A stretch of DNA of 27,514 nucleotides. Origin: Streptomyces albidoflavus (GTDB lineage Bacteria; Actinomycetota; Actinomycetes; Streptomycetales; Streptomycetaceae). Under the pieces are notes generated by a model. That model ran no database searches. It was not told where the DNA came from and saw only the letters and a program-made list of their open reading frames with translations. Below are positions 16,580 to 24,893 of the stretch, in pieces. Both the position numbers and the translations under genes were made by a program. The stretch's first letter is position 1. Each line of letters opens with the position of its first letter. The stretch lies in contig NZ_JOII01000050.1 of NCBI RefSeq assembly GCF_000719955.1, positions 1 through 27,514 on the forward strand, in the 5' to 3' direction.

Positions 16580-18457
16580 ATGGACAGACCAGAACAGCAC
16601 GGCAGCTCAACGAATCCCCGCACCCGGCGCGGCAGGCTCCGGCTGCTGGCCGCCTCGGGCGTGGCGGCGATGTCCCTGACGGCGGGGCTCGCCACGCCGC
16701 TCAACCCGGCCCCGCACGAGGCCGAGGCGGCCGACGGCGGCAAGAAGACGCTGACGGTGGCGGTGGCGCAGAGCGTCGACTCGCTCAGCCCGTTCCTCGC
16801 CCAGACGCTGGTGTCGACCTCGATCCACCGGCTGATGTACGACTTCCTCACCAACTACGACGCCAAGGACAACTCCACGGTGCCGGCGATGGCCACCGAG
16901 TGGGAGTCCTCCGACGACAAGCTGACGTGGACCTACACGATCCGCTCCGACGCCAAGTGGTCGGACGGCGAGAAGGTCACCGCCGAGGACGCCGCCTGGA
17001 CCTTCAACACGATGATGGAGGACGAGGCCGCGGCGACCGCCAACGGCTCGTTCACCAGCAACTTCAAGAAGGTCACCGCGCCCGGCCCCGACAAGCTCGT
17101 GGTGGAGCTGAAGAAGCCGCAGGCGACGATGACCGCGCTGGACGTGCCGATCGTCCCGAAGCACGTGTGGGAGAAGGTCGACGACTTCTCGAAGTTCAAC
17201 AACGACCAGGACTTCCCCGTCGTCGGCAACGGGCCGTTCGTCCTGACCGAGTACAAGCGCGACAGCTACGTCAAGCTCACCGCCAACAAGGACTACTGGC
17301 GCGGCGCCCCCAAGTTCGACGAGCTGGTCTTCCGCTACTACAAGGACCAGGACGCCGCCGTCGCCGCGCTCCGCAAGGGCGAGGTCTCCTTCGCCGCGGG
17401 CAGCCCGAGCCTCACCCCGGCGCAGGCCAACTCCCTCGCCAAGGCCGACAACATCAAGGTCAACGAGGGCCCCGGCCGGCGCTTCTTCGCCCTCGCGGTC
17501 AACCCGGGCGCGCGCACCAAGGACGGCGAGGAGTTCGGCGACGGGCACCCCGCGCTCCAGGACGCCAAGGTCCGTGAGGCGCTCTTCACCGCCGTCGACC
17601 GCGAGACCATCGTGGACCGGGTCTTCCAGGGCAACGCCGTCGAGGGCGAGGGGTACATACCGCCCCGCTTCGGCGACTACTTCTGGAAGCCGTCCGCCGA
17701 GCAGAAGCGCGCCTACGACCCGGCGAAGGCGGCCGAGCTGCTGGACGACGCGGGGTACGAGAAGAACGCCGAGGGCAAGCGCGTCGGCAAGGACGGCAAG
17801 CCGCTGGACTTCCGCATCCTGTGCCACGCCACCGACCCCAACGACAAGGCGGTCGGCAAGTACCTCCAGGAGTGGTGGGGCGAGCTGGGCATCGGCCTGA
17901 AGGTCGACTGCCTCGACAACGTCTCCGACCCGTGGGCGGCCGGCGAGTACGACCTGGCCTTCGACGGCTGGTCGGTCAACCCGGACCCGGACTTCGTCCT
18001 CGGCATCCACACCTGCGCGGCGCTCCCGAACAAGCCGAAGGAGTCGTCGGCCACCGACAACTTCATCTGCGACAAGGAGTTCGACAAGCTCTACGGGCAG
18101 CAGCTCGCCGAGTACGACCCGGCCAAGCGCGCCGACCTGGTCAAGCAGATGCAGTCGCGGCTGTACGACACCGGGTACATGAACGTCCTGGCGTACCCGA
18201 ACGCCGTCGAGGCGTACCGCACCGACCAGATCAAGTCGATCACCACGATGCCCCAGGCCGCGGGCAACATCTACGGCCAGGACGGCTACTGGAGCTGGTG
18301 GTCGGCGGTGCCCGCCGACGACGACGCGGGGTCCGAGGGCTCGGGTGGCCTCTCCACCGGCGCGATGGTCGGCATCGGCGTGGCGGCGGTCCTGGCGATC
18401 GGGGCGGGAGTCCTCTTCGGGCTGCGGCGCCGGGCCACCGCGGAGGACCGTGAATAG
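16580..18457 (+). CDS. oppA: Peptide ABC transporter substrate-binding protein (OppA family), C-terminally anchored
   Basis: A 625-residue SBP_bac_5 family protein that would bind oligopeptides outside the membrane for import by the OppBCDF genes that follow. The N-terminus is a signal peptide: RTRRGRLRLL then AASGVAAMSLTAGLATP, with no lipobox cysteine. The family core starts TLTVAVAQSVDSLSPF and includes WTYTIRSDAKWSDGEKVTAEDAAWTF and FDGWSVNPDPDFVLG. After the binding domain comes a Gly/Ser linker, a transmembrane helix (about residues 595-615: MVGIGVAAVLAIGAGVLFGL) and a basic tail RRRATAEDRE, so it is held by a C-terminal anchor instead of a lipid. The ATG at 16580 has GAGGT 9 bp upstream. 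oppB begins 3 bp after its stop. Confidence 0.94.
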   Translation: MDRPEQHGSSTNPRTRRGRLRLLAASGVAAMSLTAGLATPLNPAPHEAEAADGGKKTLTVAVAQSVDSLSPFLAQTLVSTSIHRLMYDFLTNYDAKDNSTVPAMATEWESSDDKLTWTYTIRSDAKWSDGEKVTAEDAAWTFNTMMEDEAAATANGSFTSNFKKVTAPGPDKLVVELKKPQATMTALDVPIVPKHVWEKVDDFSKFNNDQDFPVVGNGPFVLTEYKRDSYVKLTANKDYWRGAPKFDELVFRYYKDQDAAVAALRKGEVSFAAGSPSLTPAQANSLAKADNIKVNEGPGRRFFALAVNPGARTKDGEEFGDGHPALQDAKVREALFTAVDRETIVDRVFQGNAVEGEGYIPPRFGDYFWKPSAEQKRAYDPAKAAELLDDAGYEKNAEGKRVGKDGKPLDFRILCHATDPNDKAVGKYLQEWWGELGIGLKVDCLDNVSDPWAAGEYDLAFDGWSVNPDPDFVLGIHTCAALPNKPKESSATDNFICDKEFDKLYGQQLAEYDPAKRADLVKQMQSRLYDTGYMNVLAYPNAVEAYRTDQIKSITTMPQAAGNIYGQDGYWSWWSAVPADDDAGSEGSGGLSTGAMVGIGVAAVLAIGAGVLFGLRRRATAEDRE

Positions 18458-18460
18458 GCC

Positions 18461-19540
18461 ATGAGCACCGACAGCACCGCGGCTCTCGTCAAGAGCCCGG
18501 GTGCCGCCTCCGACGGTCCGGCCGAGGCCGGACCGTCGGGGCGCGGGCCCCGCTCCCGTTCCGCCGCCGCCTACCTGCGCTACGTCGCGGGCAAGCTGGC
18601 CGGTGCGGCGGTCTCCCTCTTCGCCGTCCTGGTCACCAGCTTCTTCCTCTTCCGCATGATCCCCGGCGACCCGGTCAAGCACATGACGCAGGGCCGCCCC
18701 GTCTCCACCGAGCAGCTGGCCGCGATGCGCCGCGAGTTCGGCCTCGACCTGCCGCTGTGGCAGCAGTTCACCGACTACTGCGCGAAGGCCCTCACCGGTG
18801 ACTTCGGCATGTCGTACCAGTTCCGCGCCCCCGTCATCGACAAGATCACCGAGGCGCTCCCGGCGACGCTGCTGCTGACCGGCACCGCCTTCGTCATCTA
18901 CACGGTGCTGGGCATCTGGCTGGGCGCACGCTCCGCGTGGCGCGGAGGCAAGTTCGGGGACCGGTTCGGCACGGCGTTCGCGCTGACGCTGTACTCGGTG
19001 CCGTCGTTCTGGCTCGGGCTGCTGCTGATCGTCACCCTGTCGGTCGGCGTCGGGCCGATCCCCGGCGTCTTCCCGACCGGCGGCATGGAGTCGGGCGGAC
19101 AGTCGGGCTTCGCCCACGTCCTGGACGTCGCCCACCACATGGTGCTGCCCGTCCTCACCCTGGTCGCGGTGGAGTACGCGCGCACCCTGCTGGTGATGCG
19201 CTCCTCGCTGCTGGACGAGATGGGCAGCGACTACCTGACGACGGCGCGCGCCAAGGGCCTGCGTGACGACGCGGTGCGCCGCCGCCACGCGGTGCCCAAC
19301 GCGCTGCTGCCCACGGTGACGCTGCTCTTCGTCAACCTCGGCAACACCGTCGCCGGCGCCATCCTGGTCGAGACGGTCTTCTCCTGGCCGGGCCTCGGCG
19401 GCCTCTTCTACCAGGCGCTGAGCGTGCCCGACCTGCCGTTGGTGCAGGGCCTGTTCTTCCTGTTCGCCGCCGCGGTGATCCTGATGAACACCCTCGCCGA
19501 CGTGATCTATCCGCTGCTCGATCCCCGGGTGGGCCGATGA
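18461..19540 (+). CDS. oppB: Peptide ABC transporter permease (OppB/DppB family)
   Basis: First inner-membrane permease of the importer, 359 residues. A hydrophilic Ala/Ser/Gly-rich extension of about 35 residues precedes the first membrane helix (LAGAAVSLFAVLVTSFFLFRMIPGDP), whose end carries the RxxPGDP motif typical of OppB/DppB. The EAA loop that docks the ATPases is seen around SDYLTTARAKGLRDDAVRRRHAVPNALLP. About six membrane helices are visible in total. The ATG lies 3 bp after the oppA stop. Its end overlaps oppC by 4 bp (ATGA), which implies coupled translation. Confidence 0.95.
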   Translation: MSTDSTAALVKSPGAASDGPAEAGPSGRGPRSRSAAAYLRYVAGKLAGAAVSLFAVLVTSFFLFRMIPGDPVKHMTQGRPVSTEQLAAMRREFGLDLPLWQQFTDYCAKALTGDFGMSYQFRAPVIDKITEALPATLLLTGTAFVIYTVLGIWLGARSAWRGGKFGDRFGTAFALTLYSVPSFWLGLLLIVTLSVGVGPIPGVFPTGGMESGGQSGFAHVLDVAHHMVLPVLTLVAVEYARTLLVMRSSLLDEMGSDYLTTARAKGLRDDAVRRRHAVPNALLPTVTLLFVNLGNTVAGAILVETVFSWPGLGGLFYQALSVPDLPLVQGLFFLFAAAVILMNTLADVIYPLLDPRVGR

Positions 19541-20481
19541 CTGTGCACGAGACGACGGACGGCGCCGCGGGGCAGGGCGGTGCGGCGCCGCGCAGCGCGC
19601 GGGCGCTGGCCCGGGCGCGGCGGCTCCACGCGCTGGCGCGGTTCTGGCGCCAGTACCGGTCGCACCGGGGCGGGGTCTTCGGGCTCGCGGTGCTGGTGGT
19701 GATCGCGCTGCTGGCGCTGGCGGCGCCGTTGCTGGCCGGCGAGGAGTCCCGGAGCGTCACCGATGCCACCGGCGGGGCGCTGGAGGAGCCGAGCGGTGAG
19801 TTCCTGCTCGGCACCGACCAGTTCGGCCGGGACGTGCTGGCGCTGCTGCTGTGGGGCACCCGGGTCTCCCTGATGGTGGGACTGCTCGCCGCCTTCCTCT
19901 CGGTGGCCATCGGCGCCCTCGTCGGCATCACCGCCGGACACTTCAAGGGCTGGTACGCGACGGTCGTCATGCGGATCACCGACTGGTTCCTGGTGATGCC
20001 GACGCTGGTGCTGGCCATCGCCCTCTCCACGGTGATGGCCCGCTCGCTGTGGACGACGATCCTCGCGATCGGCGTCACCACCTGGCCCACCACGGCGCGG
20101 CTGGTCCGCGCGCAGACCCTGGCCGTGGAGTCACGGCCGTACATCGAGCGGGCGCGGGCGCTCGGCGGCGGGCACGGCCACATCATGGCGCGGCACGTGC
20201 TGCCCAACGTGATGCCGCTCGTCCTCGCCCAGACCACCCTGGTCATCTCGCTGGCGATCCTGACCGAGGCGACGCTGGCCTTCCTCGGCCTCGGCGACCC
20301 GACGGTCGTCTCCTGGGGCGGGCTGCTCCAGGACGCCCGGGAGGCGGGCGCGGTCAGCTCCGGCAACTGGTGGTACATCACCCCGCCGGGCCTCGCCATC
20401 GCCCTGGTCGCCCTCGCCTTCACCCTGTGCGGGCGCGCCATCGAGTCCGTCCTCAACCCCAAGCTGGGGGTCTCCCGTTGA
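19537..20481 (+). CDS. oppC: Peptide ABC transporter permease (OppC/DppC family)
   Basis: Second permease of the importer, 314 residues. The N-terminal cytoplasmic part has ARARRLHALARFWRQYRSHRGGVFGLAVL leading into helix 1, the usual OppC_N pattern. A conserved periplasmic motif reads FLLGTDQFGRDVLALLLWGTRVSL, and the EAA loop is RPYIERARALGGGHGHIMARHVLPNVMP. The pattern fits six helices. Its start overlaps the oppB stop (ATGA) and its stop overlaps the TTG start of oppD (TTGA). Confidence 0.96.
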   Translation: MTVHETTDGAAGQGGAAPRSARALARARRLHALARFWRQYRSHRGGVFGLAVLVVIALLALAAPLLAGEESRSVTDATGGALEEPSGEFLLGTDQFGRDVLALLLWGTRVSLMVGLLAAFLSVAIGALVGITAGHFKGWYATVVMRITDWFLVMPTLVLAIALSTVMARSLWTTILAIGVTTWPTTARLVRAQTLAVESRPYIERARALGGGHGHIMARHVLPNVMPLVLAQTTLVISLAILTEATLAFLGLGDPTVVSWGGLLQDAREAGAVSSGNWWYITPPGLAIALVALAFTLCGRAIESVLNPKLGVSR

Positions 20482-21605
20482 CACCGCACGACACGCACGA
20501 GGAACCCGCCGCCGCGAAGGCCGCGCCGGGCGGCGGCACACCGCTGCTGGAGGTACGGAACCTGGAGGTGACGTACGCCCGCACCCCGGGCTCCCCCGCC
20601 GTACCGGCGGTGCGGGGCGTGGACCTGCGGCTGGAGGCGGGGCAGAAGCTGGGGATCGCCGGGGAGTCGGGGTGCGGCAAGTCGACGCTGGCCCTGGCGC
20701 TGCTGCGGCTGCTGCCGTCCACGGCGAAGCTGTCGGGGGAGATCCTCCTGGACGGTGAGGACATCCGCACCATGTCGTGGGGGCGGCTGCGCGCGGTGCG
20801 CTGGGCGGGCGCCTCCGTGGTGTTCCAGGGGGCGATGCACTCCCTCAACGCTGTGCACCGGATCGGTGACCAGATCGCCGAGCCGATCCTGCTGCACGGC
20901 CGGGCGACCCCGGCCGCCGCGAGGAAGCGTGCGGGCGAACTGCTGGAACAGGTGGGGCTGCCCGCCGCGCGGGTCCAGGCGTATCCGCACGAACTGTCCG
21001 GCGGGCAGCGGCAGCGCGTCATGATCGCGATGGCGCTGGCCTGCGATCCGCGGCTGGTCATCGCGGACGAGCCGACGACCGCCCTGGACGTGATGATCCA
21101 GGCGCAGATCCTGCGGCTGATCGAGGGACTCGTCGCCGACCAGGACCTCGGGCTGATCATGATCAGCCACGACCTGGCCGTCCTCTCCGACACCTGCGAC
21201 CGGCTCGCGGTGATGTACGCGGGCCGGGTCGTCGAGGAGGGGCCGGCGAAGGCGGTCCACGCGCACGCCGCGCATCCGTACGGCCGGGCGCTCTCCTCCG
21301 CCTTCCCGCGCATCGGCGACCTCGCCTCGCGGCGCGCGCCGCGCGGGCTGCCGGGCGATCCGCCGGACCCGGCGGCGGTGCCGGACGGCTGCGCCTTCCA
21401 TCCACGGTGTCCGGTGGCGCTGGACGTCTGCGCGACCCAGGACCAGGTGCTGCGCGTGGCGGGGCCAGGCCGGCGGGCGGCGTGCGTGCGGGTGGGGGAC
21501 GACGAGGGTGGTGCGGGTGCAGGGGACGGGGCGGCGGTGGCCCGGGAGGGCGCCGGCGGGGCCGCGTCCGAGGGCGTTTCGGAGACGACGGGGAGCGGGT
21601 CATGA
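20478..21605 (+). CDS. oppD: Peptide ABC transporter ATP-binding protein (OppD/DppD family)
   Basis: One of two ATPases driving the importer, 375 residues from a TTG start that overlaps the oppC stop. Walker A GESGCGKST is at residues 62-70, the Q-loop in VVFQGAMHSLN, the signature LSGGQ at 173-177 and Walker B IADEPTTALD at about 195-204. The C-terminal oligopeptide-transporter domain has GCAFHPRCPVALDVC and a later Cys, a CX5CX6C set of the type reported to hold an iron-sulfur cluster in some DppD proteins. A Gly/Ala/Glu-rich tail of about 40 residues follows. The frame stays open upstream, but that part is out-of-frame oppC sequence. GGGGGT lies 7 bp before the TTG. Confidence 0.95.
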   Translation: MTPHDTHEEPAAAKAAPGGGTPLLEVRNLEVTYARTPGSPAVPAVRGVDLRLEAGQKLGIAGESGCGKSTLALALLRLLPSTAKLSGEILLDGEDIRTMSWGRLRAVRWAGASVVFQGAMHSLNAVHRIGDQIAEPILLHGRATPAAARKRAGELLEQVGLPAARVQAYPHELSGGQRQRVMIAMALACDPRLVIADEPTTALDVMIQAQILRLIEGLVADQDLGLIMISHDLAVLSDTCDRLAVMYAGRVVEEGPAKAVHAHAAHPYGRALSSAFPRIGDLASRRAPRGLPGDPPDPAAVPDGCAFHPRCPVALDVCATQDQVLRVAGPGRRAACVRVGDDEGGAGAGDGAAVAREGAGGAASEGVSETTGSGS

Positions 21606-22708
21606 GCGGCGCGGAGACGGGTGCGGTGCGGGGCGGCGGGGCGGCGGACCGGGCGCCTGACGGGGCGGCCCACGGGGCGCGCGACCTGGGCGTTCTCGCT
21701 CCGGACGGGGCGGGCGACGGGGCGCCGCCGCTGCTCAGCGCGGAGCAGGTGAAGGTCGTCTTCCCGGGTCGGCGCGGCGACCGCGAGGCGCGTGCGGTGG
21801 ACGGGGTGGACCTCGACGTCCGCCCCGGCGAGATCGTCGCCCTCGTCGGCGAGTCGGGGTGCGGCAAGACGACACTGGCGCGGTCCCTGCTGGGGCTGGT
21901 GACGCCCACCTCCGGGCGGGTCACCTTCGACGGCAAGCCACTGGAGTACGCCTCGCGCGCCCTCAAGGCGTACCGGCGGCGCGCCCAGCTCGTCCTCCAG
22001 GACCCGAGCGGTTCCCTCAACCCCCGCCACACCGTGTACGAGGCGGTCGCCGAGGGCCTGCGCATCCACGGCTACGCGGGCGACGAGCAGGAGGCGGTGG
22101 CGGGTGCCCTGTCGCGGGCCGGGCTCCGGCCCCCGGAGCGGTTCTTCCTGCGCCACCCGCACGAGCTGTCGGGCGGTCAGCGCCAGCGCGTCGTCATCGC
22201 GGGTGCCCTGGTGCTGGAACCGGAGCTGATCGTCGCCGACGAGCCGGTCGCCTCGCTGGACGCCTCGGTGCGCGGGGAGATCCTCGCCCTGCTGCTGCGG
22301 CTCCGCGACGAGCTGGGCCTCTCCGCGCTGATCGTCACCCACGACCTGGGGCTGGCCTGGAACATCGCCGACCGGGTCGCGGTGATGTACCTCGGCCGCA
22401 TCGTGGAGACCGGCGAGGTCGAGCAGGTCCTGACCGCGCCCCGGCACCCGTACACCCGGGCGCTGCTGTCGGTCCTACCGGAGTCCGAGACGGAGCCGGT
22501 GATCCTCACCGGCGAGCCCCCGGACCCCTCCCGCGTCCCGTCGGGCTGCCGCTTCCACGCCCGCTGCCCGGTGCTCGCCTCCGGCGAGGCCGAACGCGCC
22601 GGGGTCGCCGACGCCTGCCGCACGCGGGAACTCCCGGTGCTGCCCGGCAGCGGACCGGCGGCGGTGGCCTGCCACTGGGCCGAGGCCGTGGAGCGGGCGG
22701 CGGGCTGA
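21602..22708 (+). CDS. oppF: Peptide ABC transporter ATP-binding protein (OppF/DppF family)
   Basis: Second ATPase of the importer, 368 residues from the ATG at 21602, which overlaps the oppD stop (ATGA). Walker A GESGCGKTT is at residues 83-91, the signature LSGGQRQRVVIA follows PHEL, and Walker B is IVADEPVASLD. The C-terminal domain has the Cys-containing motif GCRFHARCP and later Cys residues. The first 44 residues are a Gly/Ala/Asp-rich extension not needed by the family; residues 20-37 ([18 protein letters not shown]) are encoded by the dispersed repeat also found in the EspI-like gene. No clear terminator follows; the pentapeptide gene starts 118 bp later on the same strand. Confidence 0.95.
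   Translation: MSGAETGAVRGGGAADRAPDGAAHGARDLGVLAPDGAGDGAPPLLSAEQVKVVFPGRRGDREARAVDGVDLDVRPGEIVALVGESGCGKTTLARSLLGLVTPTSGRVTFDGKPLEYASRALKAYRRRAQLVLQDPSGSLNPRHTVYEAVAEGLRIHGYAGDEQEAVAGALSRAGLRPPERFFLRHPHELSGGQRQRVVIAGALVLEPELIVADEPVASLDASVRGEILALLLRLRDELGLSALIVTHDLGLAWNIADRVAVMYLGRIVETGEVEQVLTAPRHPYTRALLSVLPESETEPVILTGEPPDPSRVPSGCRFHARCPVLASGEAERAGVADACRTRELPVLPGSGPAAVACHWAEAVERAAG
21659..21712 (+). repeat. Dispersed linker repeat, copy B (in oppF)
   Basis: This copy aligns to 12107-12160 at 47 of 54 positions and carries the exact 19-bp core at 21672-21690. It is read in the same frame as copy A and forms most of the N-terminal extension of OppF. Confidence 0.85.
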
Positions 22709-22826
22709 CGGGGCGTCCGGGACGTGGACCGTGCCTCACGCAGCGCGCTCCCCATCGGGTGACATCCTGGCGGGAGTGTGACGCCGGCCGTTGACGCGGC
22801 GGCGGGTCTGCGAGGAGGACGGGGCT

Positions 22827-23849
22827 GTGGGGCGACGGGGCGGGGCCGGGGCCCGGGGGCGCGGTGGGCAGGGTGGCACGGGGCGTCCGGGCAGGGGGCG
22901 CGGCGCGCGCAGCGGCGAGGCCCACGGGGCGGGCGACCAGGCACGGAGCGGGCGCCGGAGCGCCCCGGACGGGGCGGCGGCCGACGGGGCGACGGCGCCC
23001 GGTACGCCGCGCACCGAGCCCCGTGGGGACTGCGCGCGGTGCTTCGGGCTCTGCTGCGTGGCGCTGCCGTTCTCGCGGTCGGCGGACTTCCCCGTGGACA
23101 AGCCCGGCGGAAACCCGTGCGGCAATCTCCGGGCGGACTTCGGCTGCTCCATCCACGAGGAGCTGCGCCCGCGCGGCTGGACGGGCTGCACGGTCTTCGA
23201 CTGCCACGGGGCGGGCCAGCAGGTCTCCCAGGTGACCTTCGCCGGTGAGGACTGGCGCGGCTCCCCGGACGCGGCGCGGCGGATGTTCGCGGTCTTCGCC
23301 GTGATGCGCCCCGTGCACGAACTCCTGGCGTACGTCGCCGACGCCCTGGACCGCCCCGAGACCCGCCCCGTCCACGCCGAACTGCGCCGCGCCCGTACCG
23401 GCCTGAGCGAGTTGGCCGGGGCGGACGCGGACACGGTGCTCGCGGCCGACGTCGGGGCGCTGCGCGCGGCGGTCAACCCGGCGCTGCTGCGCGCGGGCGA
23501 CCTGGTGCGGGCGTGCTCGCCGCGGCGTGGCCCCGTGCACCGGGGCGCGGACCTGGCCGGCGCCCGGCTGCGGGGCGCGGATCTGCGCGGCGCGAGCCTG
23601 CGCGGGGCGCTGCTGATCGGGGCGGACCTGCGCGACGCCGATCTCCGCTGGGCCGACTTGATCGGCGCGGACCTGCGCGGCGCCGACCTCTCCGGAGCCG
23701 ACCTGCGCGGCAGCGTCTACGCGACGGGCACCCAGCTCGCCGCCGCCCGGGGCGACGCCGCGACCCGCCTGCCCGGGGCGGTCCGGCGCCCCGCGCACTG
23801 GGCGACGGAGGGCACCGCGCCGGAAGAGGCGGCGCGCACCGGCTCGTAG
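22827..23849 (+). CDS. Cysteine-cluster and pentapeptide-repeat protein
   Basis: 340 residues in three parts. Residues 1-65 are a basic Gly/Arg/Ala-rich disordered segment. Residues 69-126 hold eight cysteines (C69, C72, C76, C77, C98, C107, C121, C126) in a CX2CX3CC...C...C...CX4C arrangement, which suggests bound zinc or an iron-sulfur cluster, broadly like the CxxC-cluster chelating families. After a helical part, about residues 240-297 are eleven or twelve pentapeptide repeats of the A(D/R/S)LxG type (GADLR, GASLR, DADLR, WADLI and so on) that should form a right-handed beta-helix. No function can be assigned. The GTG at 22827 is chosen because GAGGAGG lies 7 bp upstream, better than the TTG at 22791. 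It is convergent with ribF, 27 bp away, with no evident terminator. Confidence 0.9.
   Translation: MGRRGGAGARGRGGQGGTGRPGRGRGARSGEAHGAGDQARSGRRSAPDGAAADGATAPGTPRTEPRGDCARCFGLCCVALPFSRSADFPVDKPGGNPCGNLRADFGCSIHEELRPRGWTGCTVFDCHGAGQQVSQVTFAGEDWRGSPDAARRMFAVFAVMRPVHELLAYVADALDRPETRPVHAELRRARTGLSELAGADADTVLAADVGALRAAVNPALLRAGDLVRACSPRRGPVHRGADLAGARLRGADLRGASLRGALLIGADLRDADLRWADLIGADLRGADLSGADLRGSVYATGTQLAAARGDAATRLPGAVRRPAHWATEGTAPEEAARTGS
22924..22942 (+). repeat. Dispersed linker repeat, degenerate copy D
   Basis: ACGGGGCGGGCGACCAGGC matches the 19-bp core at 16 of 19 positions, in the same reading frame as copies A and B (HGAGDQA against HGARDLG). GGACGGGGCG follows 24 bp later, as it follows 12 bp after the core in A and B. 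Confidence 0.5.
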
Positions 23850-23876
23850 CGCGGGCGCGGCGTGGGTGGCGCGGCG

Positions 23877-24842
23877 TCAGGCCGCGGGGTCCTGGGGCTC
23901 GGCGGCGGCGACGAGTTCGCGGCAGCGCGCGACGTCGCGGGACATGGCTTCCAGCAGTTCGTCGAGCGAGGCGAACTTGGCCTGGCCACGTACGAAGGCG
24001 AGGAAGTCGACGGAGACGTGCTGGCCGTAGAGGTCGAGGCCGACGCGGTCGATGGCGTACGCCTCGACGGTGCGTTCGGTGCCGTCGAACTGCGGGTTGG
24101 TGCCGACCGAGATGGCGGCGGGCATCGCCTCGCCCTCGGCGTTCAGCCAGCCCGCGTAGACGCCGTCGGCGGGGATCGCCGTGTAGGGGAGCGTCTCGAC
24201 GTTGGCGGTGGGGTAGCCCAGTTCGCGGCCGCGCTGGGCGCCGCGCACGACGACCCCCTCGACGCGGTGCGGGCGTCCGAGGATCTCGGCGGCGCCCGCC
24301 ACGTCCCCCTCGGCGACGAGGCGCCGGGTGAGCGTGGAGGAGAACGGCACGCCGCCGCCCGCGGCGCCACGGACGACCAGGTCGACCACCTCGACCTCGT
24401 AGTCGTAGGTGGCCCCCAGTTCGGTCAGCACGGCCACGTCGCCGGCGGCTCGGTGGCCGAAGCGGAAGTTGGGGCCCTCGACTACGAGGCGGGCGTGGAG
24501 CCGGTCGACCAGCACCTTGGCCACGAACTCGGCCGGGGACAGCTGCGAGAACTCCCTGGTGAACGGCAGCACGAGCAGGGCGTCGACGCCCAGTTCGGCG
24601 CAGAGTTCCGCCCGGCGGTGGTGCGGGGCGAGCAGCGGCGGGTGGGTGCCGGGCCGGACCACCTCGCTGGGGTGCGGGTCGAAGGTCACGACCACCGTCG
24701 GCAGCCCCGCCTCGCGAGCCCGCTCCACGGCGCGGCCGATGATCAGCTGATGGCCGCGGTGCACCCCGTCGTAGGAGCCGATGGTGACGACGCTGCGCCC
24801 CCAGTCCTGGGGGATGTCCTCCAAGCCACGCCAGCGCTGCAC
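23877..24842 (-). CDS. ribF: Bifunctional riboflavin kinase / FAD synthetase
   Basis: RibF phosphorylates riboflavin to FMN and adenylates FMN to FAD in the cytoplasm; it supplies the FAD that ThyX needs. The 321-residue length is typical. The N-terminal FAD synthetase domain has the nucleotidyltransferase motif HRGH at 28-31 in IGSYDGVHRGHQ and the later GPNFRFGHRAAGD; the C-terminal kinase domain has GRELGYPTANVE, the conserved PTAN motif, and ISVGTNPQFDG. The GTG start at 24842 has GAGGAG about 9 bp upstream. It follows the long helical-repeat gene by 51 bp on the same strand, so the two are probably cotranscribed; a weak TTAGAC-16-TACCAC pair (24870-24897) could be an extra promoter. In many Streptomyces ribF lies near truB and rbfA, which are not in this window. 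Confidence 0.97.
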   Translation of the reverse strand: MQRWRGLEDIPQDWGRSVVTIGSYDGVHRGHQLIIGRAVERAREAGLPTVVVTFDPHPSEVVRPGTHPPLLAPHHRRAELCAELGVDALLVLPFTREFSQLSPAEFVAKVLVDRLHARLVVEGPNFRFGHRAAGDVAVLTELGATYDYEVEVVDLVVRGAAGGGVPFSSTLTRRLVAEGDVAGAAEILGRPHRVEGVVVRGAQRGRELGYPTANVETLPYTAIPADGVYAGWLNAEGEAMPAAISVGTNPQFDGTERTVEAYAIDRVGLDLYGQHVSVDFLAFVRGQAKFASLDELLEAMSRDVARCRELVAAAEPQDPAA

Positions 24843-24893
24843 TGTGACCGCTCCTCGTCGAACCTGTGTGTGGTAATGGGCGTCTTCGCAGGT

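Noticed and set aside
18340..18457. Possible sortase sorting signal at the OppA C-terminus (GLSTG before the helix)
   Set aside because: The spacing does not match LPxTG or LAxTG, since Leu is one residue too close to Thr. A plain membrane anchor is more likely.
16607..19288. 893-codon minus-strand open frame opposite oppA and oppB
   Set aside because: It spans two real genes on the other strand and has no recognisable domain.
22791..22826. TTG start for the pentapeptide-repeat protein, 12 codons upstream
   Set aside because: GAGGAGG lies ideally for the GTG at 22827 and there is no such site for the TTG.
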